Assembly: GCA_012719175.1 (NCBI GenBank)
Contig: JAAYAX010000009.1
Location: 1-49,715 of the forward strand
Reading direction: 5' to 3'
Origin: Methanomassiliicoccus sp.
GTDB taxonomy: Archaea > Thermoplasmatota > Thermoplasmata > Methanomassiliicoccales > Methanomassiliicoccaceae
Length of the DNA stretch: 49,715 nucleotides
Numbering within the stretch: the stretch's first letter is position 1; each line of letters begins with the position of its first letter. The notes below the pieces were generated by a model. The model was not told the origin of the DNA. It made no database searches and saw only the letters and a list, made by a program, of their open reading frames with translations. This document shows positions 23,726 to 32,925 of this stretch, one piece after another. The translations under genes and the position numbers were made by a program.

Positions 23726-25486
23726 TCAGCTCTCGACCTTCTTCAGCTGGGCGTTGTACATGTCGTACAATTCATGGCTGGTGGTGGCGTCCCTGGGTCT
23801 CTTATCGTCTCGGAACGTCCCCGTGAAGCGGGGGAATCTGATCGCCAGCCCCGCCCCGTCCCGGATGCGGCCATGGGCGCAGGTATGGATGGGGGACAGG
23901 CTTATCTCTGCCCCCAGCACCTCCAGGACCAATGCCGGTTCGAACCACACGTCAGCCTCCATCTTGGACTCCACCAGAGGATGACGTTCCGCAATACGGT
24001 AGGGGTCCAGCCTATCCGGCAAGAGGGCCAGGGTGGCATCGTCGAAACCGCTCCCGAGCTTGCTCACGGTCTCGAAGCGGTCCTCGTCCGCGTCGTACGT
24101 GGCCATGAGTAGAGCGCCATACATCCCCCCGCGCCGCCCTCGCCCGTGGAACGCTCCCACGACCACCAGATCGACGGTGTCGTTCATCTCCGAGCGGTAC
24201 TCCTTCTTGTACTTGATCCATAGGAAGCCACGGGAGCCGGCGCGGTAGACCGAACCCTCGCCGAGGAACTTGGCCATCAACCCCTCGCATCCAGCGTTGA
24301 GGGCCTCAATGAAGAACTCCTGGACCTTGGAGGGGTCGTCAAGGACCCTGGCCTCGGAGAAGCGGACGTCCTCGGTGATCTTGATGCACCTGGTGAGCGC
24401 GGTGCGGCGGTCCGGCAGGGGCTCATCGGTCATGTCCGCTCCGTCAAGGTACAGGCAGTCGAACAAATGTATGCGCACGGGATACTCCTCGATGGCCTCG
24501 GTCAGGCCGTGCTTCCTCCCTCGCCGATGCGATACCTCCTGGAACGGCAGAAGCTCCCCGGTGTTTATGTCCACAGGGACGCACTCCCCCTCGACGATGG
24601 CGCTTTTACAAGTGAAAGCCTCTTTCAGAGATTTGACCACATCGGGGAACTGGGAGGTGAGGTCCTCCAAGCGGCGGGAGTACAGGGTGACGTTCCCGTC
24701 CTGGATATGGGCCTGGACACGCAGGCCGTCATACTTGTACTCGAACATGGCCTGACCCCCCATCCTCTGCAGGATCTCCTCCGGTGATGGCAGTCTCTCC
24801 GCCAGCATGGCGCGTAAAGGGTTTCCGACCCGTACATGCATCTCCTCCAGCCCGGCGATCCCTTTCTGGCAAAGTACCTCCCCCACAAGGCCGAGGTCGG
24901 AGGTGATGTTGAACGCCCGCTCCACCGCCGCCTTGTCCTGCTTGGTGGCGAAGGCCTGGGCCAGCGAATCGATGACCGTCTGCGAGGCCACCCCCAGGCG
25001 CATGCGGCCGGTGACGATGCGTGCTATGTACCGCGCCTCGGCAGGCTTGGCGTCATGCAGTATGTCCGCCAGGTAACGGGTCTTGTACTCCTGGGAACCG
25101 CTCCCCTCGGAACGCGCGACCTTCAGGAGGGCATCGTAAACACGATCGAGCGTCAAGGGCTCGGAGAACAGGGTGGTCTGGCGTTTGTTCTCGAATACCT
25201 TCTCGGTGATGATACCGAGGTCTCCCTCCTGGGCCCACAGCTTGCGGACCGACTCCTCGTTGGCGCCAGTGGCCGCCAGCAGGGTGCGGACATACAGCTT
25301 ATCGGCCATCCCCAGCTTCTCCGGGCAGAAGTCGGGGACAATGCTGCCCTGGGTCATGTATACGATCTTCTTGATGTGAGCGCAGTCAGTGGACCTGAAG
25401 AGGTCGGCGAGGATGTCGGCCATCTCCAGCCTGGAAGTGGTGGACTCGAGGGCCTGGTAAACCTTGACCAGGTCATAGTATAGCAT
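23726..25486 (-). CDS. lig: ATP-dependent DNA ligase
   Basis: 586 residues from ATG 25486 (MLYYDLVKVYQAL). The longest frame adds 62 residues that overlap the upstream helicase gene and do not resemble the family, so I discard them. An N-terminal DNA-binding domain is followed by the nucleotidyltransferase motif EYKYDGLRVQ with the AMP-accepting Lys near residue 247, then FDCLYLDG, EGLMAK and WIKYKKEY. The OB-fold is at the C-terminus. Length and motif order are those of archaeal replicative ligase. It lies 43 bases after the helicase gene on the same strand, probably in one repair operon. Confidence 0.96.
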   Translation of the reverse strand: MLYYDLVKVYQALESTTSRLEMADILADLFRSTDCAHIKKIVYMTQGSIVPDFCPEKLGMADKLYVRTLLAATGANEESVRKLWAQEGDLGIITEKVFENKRQTTLFSEPLTLDRVYDALLKVARSEGSGSQEYKTRYLADILHDAKPAEARYIARIVTGRMRLGVASQTVIDSLAQAFATKQDKAAVERAFNITSDLGLVGEVLCQKGIAGLEEMHVRVGNPLRAMLAERLPSPEEILQRMGGQAMFEYKYDGLRVQAHIQDGNVTLYSRRLEDLTSQFPDVVKSLKEAFTCKSAIVEGECVPVDINTGELLPFQEVSHRRGRKHGLTEAIEEYPVRIHLFDCLYLDGADMTDEPLPDRRTALTRCIKITEDVRFSEARVLDDPSKVQEFFIEALNAGCEGLMAKFLGEGSVYRAGSRGFLWIKYKKEYRSEMNDTVDLVVVGAFHGRGRRGGMYGALLMATYDADEDRFETVSKLGSGFDDATLALLPDRLDPYRIAERHPLVESKMEADVWFEPALVLEVLGAEISLSPIHTCAHGRIRDGAGLAIRFPRFTGTFRDDKRPRDATTSHELYDMYNAQLKKVES

Positions 25487-25529
25487 GAGGTTCGATACGG
25501 CTCCCAGGTAGATAAACCGGATGCTAGCC

Positions 25530-27140
25530 CTATGCTTTCGGGGGGAAGTCTGACAGGTTCGACTGCCCCTTCTTAGGCTTCGGAACAGACGCCTCGTCCC
25601 TACCGTTCTCCCTGTCCCACTGCTGCTTAAGGGTACGCAGACGCTTGCGCATCTCCCGCTCCTTCTTCTCACTGGAGTTCAGCGAGGCCTCGTCCCTGGT
25701 GCCAGCGGTGACCAGCACCACCACGCGCCCCGCCCGCGACCGCCCCGTTCGCCCCCTCCTCTGAATCGATCGGATCTCGGACGGCACCGGCTCGTAGAAG
25801 ATCACCAGGTCGGTGTTGGCCACGTCCAGGCCTTCCTCGCCCACGGAGGTCGCCACCACCACGTTGAACTCTCCGTCTCGGAAGCGTTGCAGGACCCCGA
25901 TCTGCTCCTTCTGCCTCAGTCCCTTGTCACTCCCCCGTCCGGACTGGCCGATTAGCTTGGTGACCCTTGCGCCTTCTATTCTTGATAGGAGATTGGTGAC
26001 CATGTCACAGGTGTCGCGGTACTGGGTGAACACCAGCACCCGGGAGTCGGGCTTGACCTGCAGCTGGTTGCTCACGATACTCATGACACGCGAGATCTTG
26101 GGGTGCTCCATCTTCAGCGAGCCCAGCAGCCGCTCTACCTCCTGGAACTCCTCGGAGGCCACGATGGCCCGGGAGGCCTTGGAGCCTTCTTCTGATGAAG
26201 CCTCCTCCCGGAGCTTCTCCAGGTAGCTGGTCAGGGCCGTCACCCCCTGGGTCTCGGCCAGCTCCAGGGCATGGCCCACCTTGATGGCCCGAGCCTGGAC
26301 AGAAAGCGCGTTATATATGGTGCGGTTCTTCTCTCCCTTGTTGAGCCTTACCTGGATGGCCCTCTGGACCTCCAGCAGGTACTTGATGGATGGCGGCCGC
26401 GCGCTCGTCATCACACCCATCGCCACCAGCTCCTGGATGTACCGGTTGAACAGCTTCCGCAGCACATCGGCCAACTTTCGCATGCCCACCGGTACCTCGA
26501 CCTCCACCCAGTCCATCTGGATATCGTGGACGTACGGCGCGACGTCGGGGTCCATCTCCGAGCGTACCTCGATGTTCTCGATCCCCAGGTTGGTGCACAC
26601 CTCCTTGATCTTGGCCATGCTGGAGCCGGGGGAGGCGGTCATCCCCATCACCAGGCCGTTGTGCCCCATATACTCCTGGGCGATGGCCACGTACGCGTAG
26701 TTGCCCACACCGCGATGCGCTTCATCGAACATGATGAGGCGCACGTCCCGCAGCGAGACCCGCTCCGTGCGCAGGTCATTGGCCACCACCTGGGGGGTGG
26801 AGGCTATGACGTCGCTCTGGACCCATTCTGCTTCCCTCTCCTCGGGATCGATCTCCCCGGTGAGCACCGCGACCCTCTTACCCACCAGTTTGTCCTTTAG
26901 GAAAAGGGCGTGCTGCTCCACCAGGGGTTTGGTGGGCGCGAGCAGGAGCACCTTTCCCTTCTTGGCCATCAGCACGTCCGCGATGACCAGCAGGGCGATG
27001 ACCGTCTTCCCCATGCCCGTGGGGAGGACCACAAGCGTGGAGGAGCGCAGGCAGGATTCCGCCAGTGCTCGTTGATAGGTCCTATCTTCGACACTTTCCC
27101 GGGCGATTAGGGGATGCTCTACGAACACGGACCCCAGCAT
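25530..27140 (-). CDS. Hef/FANCM-type DEAH helicase lacking the nuclease domain
   Basis: 536 residues. Walker A is LPTGMGKT (about 40-47), then TPQVVAND, DEAH (about 136-139), MTASPG and motif VI QRRGRTGRS near 473. The inserted helical domain typical of Hef/FANCM lies between the two RecA lobes. Euryarchaeal Hef usually continues into an XPF/ERCC4 nuclease; here the protein ends soon after lobe 2 with a basic tail ending SNLSDFPPKA, perhaps a PCNA- or partner-binding tail. It should act on stalled forks or branched DNA. A separate XPF-like nuclease is not in the window. It stops with TAG. Confidence 0.92.
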   Translation of the reverse strand: MLGSVFVEHPLIARESVEDRTYQRALAESCLRSSTLVVLPTGMGKTVIALLVIADVLMAKKGKVLLLAPTKPLVEQHALFLKDKLVGKRVAVLTGEIDPEEREAEWVQSDVIASTPQVVANDLRTERVSLRDVRLIMFDEAHRGVGNYAYVAIAQEYMGHNGLVMGMTASPGSSMAKIKEVCTNLGIENIEVRSEMDPDVAPYVHDIQMDWVEVEVPVGMRKLADVLRKLFNRYIQELVAMGVMTSARPPSIKYLLEVQRAIQVRLNKGEKNRTIYNALSVQARAIKVGHALELAETQGVTALTSYLEKLREEASSEEGSKASRAIVASEEFQEVERLLGSLKMEHPKISRVMSIVSNQLQVKPDSRVLVFTQYRDTCDMVTNLLSRIEGARVTKLIGQSGRGSDKGLRQKEQIGVLQRFRDGEFNVVVATSVGEEGLDVANTDLVIFYEPVPSEIRSIQRRGRTGRSRAGRVVVLVTAGTRDEASLNSSEKKEREMRKRLRTLKQQWDRENGRDEASVPKPKKGQSNLSDFPPKA

Positions 27141-27197
27141 GATGGGGGACGTTGAAGAAACTTATGGTCGGTGGCCTGAAGCTCTGAGAAGGGTCGT

Positions 27198-27887
27198 TCA
27201 GAACCACTTGCGGCCAGCAGCCTGAGGGACGGGCCGTATCAGCTCCTCCGAGTCCCTGCTCAGGTCGTTGACCTGCCTGGACACGGGGTAGGTCTCCATC
27301 CTCTCTGATGGGAAGGGACTAAGGACCCTCTCCCTCTCCGCAGCCTCTAGCGTCCCCGGCTCCAGCCATACGACCTCGTCCTCGCGGGAGAGTATCACCG
27401 GCATCCGATCGTGCACCTCTGACAGGAGGTCATTGGCATTGGTGGTGATTATGGTGAAGCTGTGGATCTCCTCCCCTGAGGGTGCCTTCCAACGATCGAA
27501 GAGGCCCGCCATGGCAAAGAGCTTGTCATCCTTCAGGCGAGCAAAGTAAGGTGTCTTACCATTCTCACCGTCCTTCCATTCGTAGAAGCCTGTGGTGGGA
27601 ACCAGGCAGCGGCGATCCTTGAGGGCGGCACGGAAGGCCGGACGTTCGGCAATGGTCTCGGCGCGGGCGTTGATGAGCCTGGAGCCGATCTTCTGGTCCT
27701 TGGCCCAGAAGGGGATAAGGCCGAAGCGCATCATGATCAGGCGGTTAGGGCTCCTCCTCACGACCACGGGCGAGCTCTGCGTGGGAGCCACGTTATAGCG
27801 CGGCCTAGGCATGTCTGCAACGGGCTCCTCGATGGAGAAGCGTGTCATGAGATCCTTGATCTCCCCTATGGTGAAGCGGCCGCACAC
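27198..27887 (-). CDS. SRAP domain protein (HMCES/YedK family)
   Basis: 229 residues. The catalytic features are all visible: Cys2 right after the start Met (MCGRFT), Asn32 in YNVAPTQ, Glu103 in GFYEW and His159 in VHDRMPV. SRAP proteins form a thiazolidine crosslink with abasic sites in single-stranded DNA through Cys2 and so shield them; the start position is fixed by the need for Cys at residue 2. It precedes the helicase-ligase genes on the same strand with a 57-base gap, suggesting a DNA-damage group. Confidence 0.95.
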   Translation of the reverse strand: MCGRFTIGEIKDLMTRFSIEEPVADMPRPRYNVAPTQSSPVVVRRSPNRLIMMRFGLIPFWAKDQKIGSRLINARAETIAERPAFRAALKDRRCLVPTTGFYEWKDGENGKTPYFARLKDDKLFAMAGLFDRWKAPSGEEIHSFTIITTNANDLLSEVHDRMPVILSREDEVVWLEPGTLEAAERERVLSPFPSERMETYPVSRQVNDLSRDSEELIRPVPQAAGRKWF

Positions 27888-28039
27888 ATCATGTCATGTG
27901 AGCTAGGAGTATATCTTGCCAGCGGGAGGTATGCTGGGCGCGATCTTCGAGCCAGGCCTGAGCCAGGGGAGGGGGTCGCTGGCGATAATTGACAAAGTAA
28001 AAAATGAAGGATGGAGAGGCCGTAGGGCCTTCCCGATGT

Positions 28040-28360
28040 TTAATGGCAGCCGCCGCAGGTGCCGCAGCCGGACCTGAGGTTGGGGTTATTGACGACCAGA
28101 CCGGCACCGTTGGGCGTCTCGATGTAGTCGACCGTGGACCCCTCGAGCATCTCTCCGGTCTCTCCGTCATAGTAGAAGGAGAAGCCGTCGACCTTCTCCT
28201 CATTGTCATCCGAGTTCTTCTTCTCCTGGAAAGCCATCCCGAACTGGGGACCGGAGCAGCCCATGCCTGCCAGATAGATCCTGATACCGTATCCTTTCTT
28301 TTCGTTCTTTTCCAACAGGTCATTGATGAACTTTATCGCTTCAGTGCTGACGGTAACCAT
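28040..28360 (-). CDS. IscA/HesB-like iron-sulfur protein
   Basis: 106 residues with the A-type carrier fold (VSTEAIKFINDLLEKN, YGIRIYLAGMGCSGPQFGMAF). It has Cys35 in the first motif and a C-terminal CGTCGGCH with Cys at 99, 102 and 105. Typical IscA/ErpA proteins end in CGCG-type motifs, so this spacing is a variant. Expected to carry or deliver Fe-S clusters. TATA box at 28394-28402 and GGTGAT before the ATG support the start at 28360. Confidence 0.88.
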   Translation of the reverse strand: MVTVSTEAIKFINDLLEKNEKKGYGIRIYLAGMGCSGPQFGMAFQEKKNSDDNEEKVDGFSFYYDGETGEMLEGSTVDYIETPNGAGLVVNNPNLRSGCGTCGGCH

Positions 28361-28393
28361 GTACTATCACCATTTTTACTTGACAAATCTCAA

Positions 28394-28402
28394 GATATAT
28401 AA
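28394..28402 (-). promoter_or_regulatory. TATA box of the IscA-like gene
   Basis: TTATATATC on the minus strand, about 38 bases before the start codon. A small inverted repeat CTTGA-n6-TCAAG (28379-28394) lies just downstream over the expected transcript start. Confidence 0.5.
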
Positions 28403-28476
28403 GTCAATTGCCGTAAGCATACGATGGGCTCCTGTACCACGCGTTCCTGTTAGAAGGGTTTATCGTCGTCGGGAAC

Positions 28477-28992
28477 ATGCGGCAGAAGGTAATGATAGGA
28501 GCCATCTCCCGAACGATGACACGTAAGGACCTCCCCCAGGTCCTGGCCATCAGCAGGGAGAACATGTCGGCGATCATATTCTCATCGTGGGGGGTGGAAT
28601 ACCGTGATGAGGACCTCCTTCACATTCTTCTCGAGCCCTCCGCTCTCAACGAGGTGCTGGAGCTTGATGGGAGGATAGTCGCCTATTTCTCCGTGGACGA
28701 GCGCAACGGAAACCTCTTCATCAACTCCATACAGGTGCAGAAGGCCTGTCAAGGTTGCGGCCTGGGCAAGAAGATGATGGCCTACATCGAGGAGCAGGCC
28801 CGTCAGCGGGAGTCTCCTGCCATCGAGCTATTGGTGCAGTATACGAACAGGTCGGCTATGGAGTTCTACAGGCGCATGGGATATCGCCTCATCTCCCGCC
28901 AGGGCAACAACTACCTAATGAGGCGGACACTGGACCCTGGCAAGGGACCTCGTTTTGTGGGACTATCATTTAGAGAGGAGACTTTGGAATAG
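28477..28992 (+). CDS. GNAT family N-acetyltransferase
   Basis: 171 residues from ATG 28477; ATG 28492 is an equally good start. The acetyl-CoA-binding motif A is CQGCGLGKKMMAYIEEQA near residues 90-107, preceded by the strand LFINSIQVQ, and motif B is YTNRSAMEFYRRMGYRLI. The substrate is not readable; protein, amine and small-molecule acceptors are all possible. It is divergent from the IscA-like gene. It stops with TAG. Confidence 0.92.
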   Translation: MRQKVMIGAISRTMTRKDLPQVLAISRENMSAIIFSSWGVEYRDEDLLHILLEPSALNEVLELDGRIVAYFSVDERNGNLFINSIQVQKACQGCGLGKKMMAYIEEQARQRESPAIELLVQYTNRSAMEFYRRMGYRLISRQGNNYLMRRTLDPGKGPRFVGLSFREETLE

Positions 28993-29140
28993 AGCGATCT
29001 ATTGAGCGTCAGACCAGGTCTATGAATACTGGGTGAACGGATCAGGTGCGCTCCCCAGGATTTGATCCTTGTAAAAAGGAGGCGATAAGCGGATTAGAGA
29101 AACCATTATCTGACCGAAGCCGATTCCAGCGCTCACCGGT

Positions 29141-31396
29141 ATGTCCGAAGGGGAACATTCTCGCCCGAGCGGAGTCGAAGTCACTCTCAACCGAGATCTC
29201 GGTCTGGCCGAGGTCCTGATGATAGGTATCGGACCGAACATCGGCTCGTCCATCTTCCTACTCATCGGTCTGGCCACAGAGATAGTAGGCCCCGCCCTCC
29301 TGATAACGTTCCTACTGAACTTCATAGTGACCATATTCACCGCCCTGGCATATGCGGAGCTTTCCAGCGCGTTCCCGGAGACCGGGGGAGGTTACCTGTG
29401 GATTAAGGAGGGGCTCTTCGAACCGCTGGGGTTCCTGGGGGGTTGGATGTCATGGATCGGCCATTGCATCGCCTGCAGCGTTTATGCAATAGGCTTCGGT
29501 ACCGGTGTCTCCCTCCTCCTCGATCAGTACAACATCGTCATACCTGGGGTGCCCATGGAGTGGGTGTCCACGGCCTTTACCGTGGGTATCGCCGTGCTCT
29601 TCTGCCTGCTCAACATCCGAGGGGTGAAAGGTGCAGGGAAATCGGAGATACTGGTCTCCTCCTTCCTCTTGGGCATCATCGTCCTGTTCTGCCTCTTCTG
29701 CATCGCCTACGTATTCGGCAGCCCTGACGCCGCCGGGGCCTCGGGCTTCGGACCCGTTTTCCTCCCCTTCGGCTATCTATCCATAGCCACCTCCATGGGC
29801 TTCACCTTCATGATCTTCGAGGGCTATGAGGTCGTGGCGCAGACAGGGGAGGAGGCCAAGGACCCTGAGAGGACTGTGCCCAAGGCGATGTTCCTGTGCA
29901 TCACCATCTCCGCGGTGCTCTTTATCACCGTGGCCGCGGTGACCTTCGCCACCATCGGATGGGAGGCCGCGGCCGTGGGCGGAGATCACGCCCTGAACAT
30001 CGCGGCCGACCGGACCATACCCTTCATGGGAGGGGCACTGATGTCCGTGGGGATGATCATCGGCTCGGTGGCCGCGGTCAACTCCATTGTGTTCTCCACA
30101 TCCCGGGTCTCTTTCGCCATGGGCCGGGACGGGAACCTTCCTACGGTCTTCGGTAAGCTCCATCCCGAGACGCATACGCCGGTGATAGCCATCCTTATCA
30201 GCGGCATAATAATCATAGTCATGGCCGTGAGCTTTGACATCAGCAAGGTGGCCACGGTCGCGGACGTGCTGATCCTCCTCCTCTTCGTGCTGGTGAACCT
30301 GTCGGCCATATCGCTGCGGAAGAAGAGGCCGGACGCCAAGCGCTCATTCATCACTCCCTTCTTCCCCTGGATACCCATAATCGGGGTGGTCACCACCACA
30401 TTCCTGGCCATCCTCCTCTTCGAACTGGACATGATGGCCTGGTACATCGCCCTGGCGGTCATATTCGCAGGGCTGTTGGTCCACTACTTCGCCAAGGGAC
30501 GTGCAGAGATCGAACACTTCGCCCCCGCCGCCCTCCCCGAGCTGAGCGATGAGGCCAAGGCCCGCTACAGGGTCCTGGTGCCTATAGATGATCCCAAGAA
30601 CGAGGGCCTGGTGGACATGGCAGTGATGCTCGCGGCCAAGAACCAGGGCGAGATCGTACTCATCACCGTGGCGGAGGTCCCCCACGCCGTTCCCCTGAGC
30701 GCTGTGGACATGAAGCTGGTGGAGGACCGTGCCCATACCGTGAAAAAGGCCCAGGAGTACTCGGAGCTTAGAGGAATAAAGGCCAGGGCCATCGTCTCCG
30801 TGTCCCACGATGTGGTGGCCACGGTCATCGACACTGCCAAGGAGCAGGCGATCAACGTCATCATCGTGGGCTGGAAGGGTTACACCCACACCCAGAAGAG
30901 GGTCCTCGGCCGCAAGCTGGACGACATCGTTCGCCAGACACCATGCGACATCATGGTCCTGAAGACCGAGACCAAGCTGCGGCCGGAGAAGATCATGATC
31001 CTTTCAGGGGGGCTGTGGCATGTGAGCAAGGCCACCGAGGTGGCCGCGGACATCGCCCAAGTGAACAGCTCCCGTGTCACCATCCTCAACGTCATCATCA
31101 ATGAGCGATACCTCGTCAAGGCCTCCGACTATTCCAAGAGGCTCCGCAAGATCGTAGAGATGAGGAAGGTACCAGTGATCATAAAGGACATACGCCCGGA
31201 GTCGTTCGTGGGCGGAGTGGTGGCCGAGTCGCTGGAGACAGACCTTCTGGTCATCGGCTCCTCCGCCGCTAAGCGCTGGGACCAGTTCGCCTTCGGGGCC
31301 ATACAGGACACCATCGCCAAGAACGCCCGGAGCCCCGTGCTGGTGTACAAGCGGGTGGCCCCGGGAACACCGGACGCACCTGACGACAAGGACTGA
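29141..31396 (+). CDS. APC-family permease fused to two universal stress domains
   Basis: 751 residues. Residues about 15-450 form a 12-helix amino acid-polyamine-organocation transporter (GIGPNIGSSIFLLIG in helix 1; ETGGGYLWIKEG in the helix 2-3 region; EGYEVVAQTGEEAKDP in helix 6). Residues about 470-605 and 612-745 are two cytoplasmic USP domains; the first has YRVLVPIDDP at its start, the second ends with VIGSSAAKRWDQFAFGAIQDTI. The USP tails probably bind nucleotides and regulate transport. Substrate unknown. The ATG at 29141 lacks a clear ribosome site. A GGATCA/TGATCC hairpin lies about 75 bases upstream (29039-29068). Confidence 0.93.
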   Translation: MSEGEHSRPSGVEVTLNRDLGLAEVLMIGIGPNIGSSIFLLIGLATEIVGPALLITFLLNFIVTIFTALAYAELSSAFPETGGGYLWIKEGLFEPLGFLGGWMSWIGHCIACSVYAIGFGTGVSLLLDQYNIVIPGVPMEWVSTAFTVGIAVLFCLLNIRGVKGAGKSEILVSSFLLGIIVLFCLFCIAYVFGSPDAAGASGFGPVFLPFGYLSIATSMGFTFMIFEGYEVVAQTGEEAKDPERTVPKAMFLCITISAVLFITVAAVTFATIGWEAAAVGGDHALNIAADRTIPFMGGALMSVGMIIGSVAAVNSIVFSTSRVSFAMGRDGNLPTVFGKLHPETHTPVIAILISGIIIIVMAVSFDISKVATVADVLILLLFVLVNLSAISLRKKRPDAKRSFITPFFPWIPIIGVVTTTFLAILLFELDMMAWYIALAVIFAGLLVHYFAKGRAEIEHFAPAALPELSDEAKARYRVLVPIDDPKNEGLVDMAVMLAAKNQGEIVLITVAEVPHAVPLSAVDMKLVEDRAHTVKKAQEYSELRGIKARAIVSVSHDVVATVIDTAKEQAINVIIVGWKGYTHTQKRVLGRKLDDIVRQTPCDIMVLKTETKLRPEKIMILSGGLWHVSKATEVAADIAQVNSSRVTILNVIINERYLVKASDYSKRLRKIVEMRKVPVIIKDIRPESFVGGVVAESLETDLLVIGSSAAKRWDQFAFGAIQDTIAKNARSPVLVYKRVAPGTPDAPDDKD

Positions 31397-31474
31397 TGAT
31401 GCCCGGGGAAGAGCTCTCGGCCTGAGCGAGAAGCTACTGGAGCGTGATGGCAATGAATTTCTAGGGGTCCACGC

Positions 31475-32170
31475 ATGCCCCCCGCGTTGAGATATATCGG
31501 CATCGACCTGGCGTGGAAGGTGTCCCCTCCGCGGCACGAGGGGACCGGCCTCTGCATCATCGAAGGGGACGGGGAGGTTTCCTGCGCCCGGTCGCTGACC
31601 ACGGACCAGGAGGTGCTCGACCAAATAAGATGTGAGGACATCTGGGTGGGTGTGGACGCACCCCTCCGTATCCCTCCAGGGAAATCCATTCGTAACTGCG
31701 AGAGGGATCTCCGGTCCATGGGCATGAGGATCCTTCCCTCAGGAAGGGAGTTCCACCAGAACCATTACGGGGGCTGCCGCGGAGCGATGCTGGCGAACAG
31801 AATGATGGGGATGGGGCTGGAGTACTTCGGAAAGGGTCGGAGGGCGCTCTACGAGGTCTACCCCCATGCCGTCCTACGGTCCCTCCCGCCACCCCCACCA
31901 CGGTACAAGAAGGGACCCCGGTCCCTTCGCGAGGCTGAGGCCGCGAGGGCCTTGGAACTTCTATCGCGTTGGGAATCGACGCTGCAGTGGTCGCCTACGA
32001 TGAGCAAGGTCCTGACCCGGGGGGAGGGGGCGGCCGACCGGCTGGACGCTCTCCTGGCCGCAGTTTCATTGTATCGCCATAGCCTATACTCCGGGGAGCG
32101 TTCACTTATCCTCGGAGACGATGATGACGGATTCCTGCTATTGCCTCGGGGCTGGGAAGATGACCGCTGA
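31475..32170 (+). CDS. DUF429 family protein
   Basis: 231 residues. It begins with YIGIDLAWK and later has WVGVDAPLRIP, the actin/RNase H-like acidic strands typical of DUF429. RPSGREFH-like LPSGREFHQN and YEVYPHAVLR follow, and DRLDALLAA near the C-terminus completes a plausible acidic active site. The family has been suggested to be a nuclease-like fold but has no assigned reaction. AGGGGTCC precedes the ATG. Its last bases overlap the next gene, so they are coupled. Confidence 0.86.
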   Translation: MPPALRYIGIDLAWKVSPPRHEGTGLCIIEGDGEVSCARSLTTDQEVLDQIRCEDIWVGVDAPLRIPPGKSIRNCERDLRSMGMRILPSGREFHQNHYGGCRGAMLANRMMGMGLEYFGKGRRALYEVYPHAVLRSLPPPPPRYKKGPRSLREAEAARALELLSRWESTLQWSPTMSKVLTRGEGAADRLDALLAAVSLYRHSLYSGERSLILGDDDDGFLLLPRGWEDDR

Positions 32171-32864
32171 ATGTGACGAACTGGGTACCGCGTTTTGCAC
32201 CGTGGGAACGAACTTCGGTTACGAGGACATCGATGTCAAGTTCGGACGATACAAGGAGTTCAAGAGCACTTGGTGCCGGAGCGGCAAGAAGGTCTCTTTC
32301 CAGATAACCGATTACCTTTCGGGAGCGGGTCCCGAGGTATTGGAAGACTTTGCCCTGTCCCTCTACATGAAGATCGCCCACAGGGGGGACGGCAACATAT
32401 ACGGTCCCCGACTGAAGGAGTATCTGGTCTCCGATGAGTTCCTGGAGCGAAACCAGCCTCTTTACGTGAAGCGGAGCCGCAACCTATCGAGGAGCCCTCT
32501 GGGTGAGAACTTCGATCTACGGGACACCCACAACAACCTCTTGGCATCGGGGATGCTGGGTGAGTCCCGGAACGTTTCGCTGAACTGGACGATAAACGAG
32601 AACCGGATGAGGGTGGGGTACTGCAGCACCATAATGCATGTGGTGGCCATCTCCTCGATCCTGGACAACATGAACGTCCCAGAATATGTCCACGAGTATG
32701 TCCTGTACCATGAGCTCCTGCACCTCGAGGACGGTCTCTCTAACGGTAGGAGGCACCACACTGCTGAGTTCCGGGCCAAGGAACACCTCTACCCCAGGTG
32801 GAGAGAGTCCGAGGATTGGCTGAGGCGGCTGGCAGCGAAGAAGGTGGACCTTTCACGTTCATGA
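32160..32864 (+). CDS. Putative zinc metallopeptidase-like protein
   Basis: 234 residues from ATG 32160, overlapping the DUF429 stop by 11 bases; an in-frame ATG at 32121 with GGAG ahead is an alternative. A zincin signature is visible: VLYHELLHLEDG (HExxH type, HELLH) followed about 15 residues later by HHTAEFRAKEHLYP, which can supply the third ligand. The preceding half (GRYKEFKSTWCRSGKKVSFQITDYL; SLNWTINENRMRVGYC) recalls YgjP/SprT-like metallopeptidases. No signal peptide, so cytoplasmic. Substrate unknown. The translational coupling with DUF429 suggests joint function. Confidence 0.78.
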   Translation: MTAECDELGTAFCTVGTNFGYEDIDVKFGRYKEFKSTWCRSGKKVSFQITDYLSGAGPEVLEDFALSLYMKIAHRGDGNIYGPRLKEYLVSDEFLERNQPLYVKRSRNLSRSPLGENFDLRDTHNNLLASGMLGESRNVSLNWTINENRMRVGYCSTIMHVVAISSILDNMNVPEYVHEYVLYHELLHLEDGLSNGRRHHTAEFRAKEHLYPRWRESEDWLRRLAAKKVDLSRS

Positions 32865-32893
32865 GGGCCTCCGGCACCCCATTCATTATTAGA

Positions 32894-32911
32894 GGCGGGG
32901 GATATCCCGCC
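32894..32911 (+). other. Hairpin in the leader of the OB-HD gene
   Basis: GGCGGG (32894-32899) and CCCGCC (32906-32911) form a perfect 6-bp stem with loop GGATAT, ending four bases before the GGGAGA ribosome site of the gene at 32926. An alternative pairing GGGATATCCC is also possible. Confidence 0.35.
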
Positions 32912-32925
32912 CCCGGGAGAGATCG

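Noticed and set aside
25487-25672. 62-residue N-terminal extension of the DNA ligase frame
   Set aside because: Arg/Ser-rich, overlaps the helicase coding sequence, and the family normally begins at MLYYDLV-type sequence encoded from 25486.
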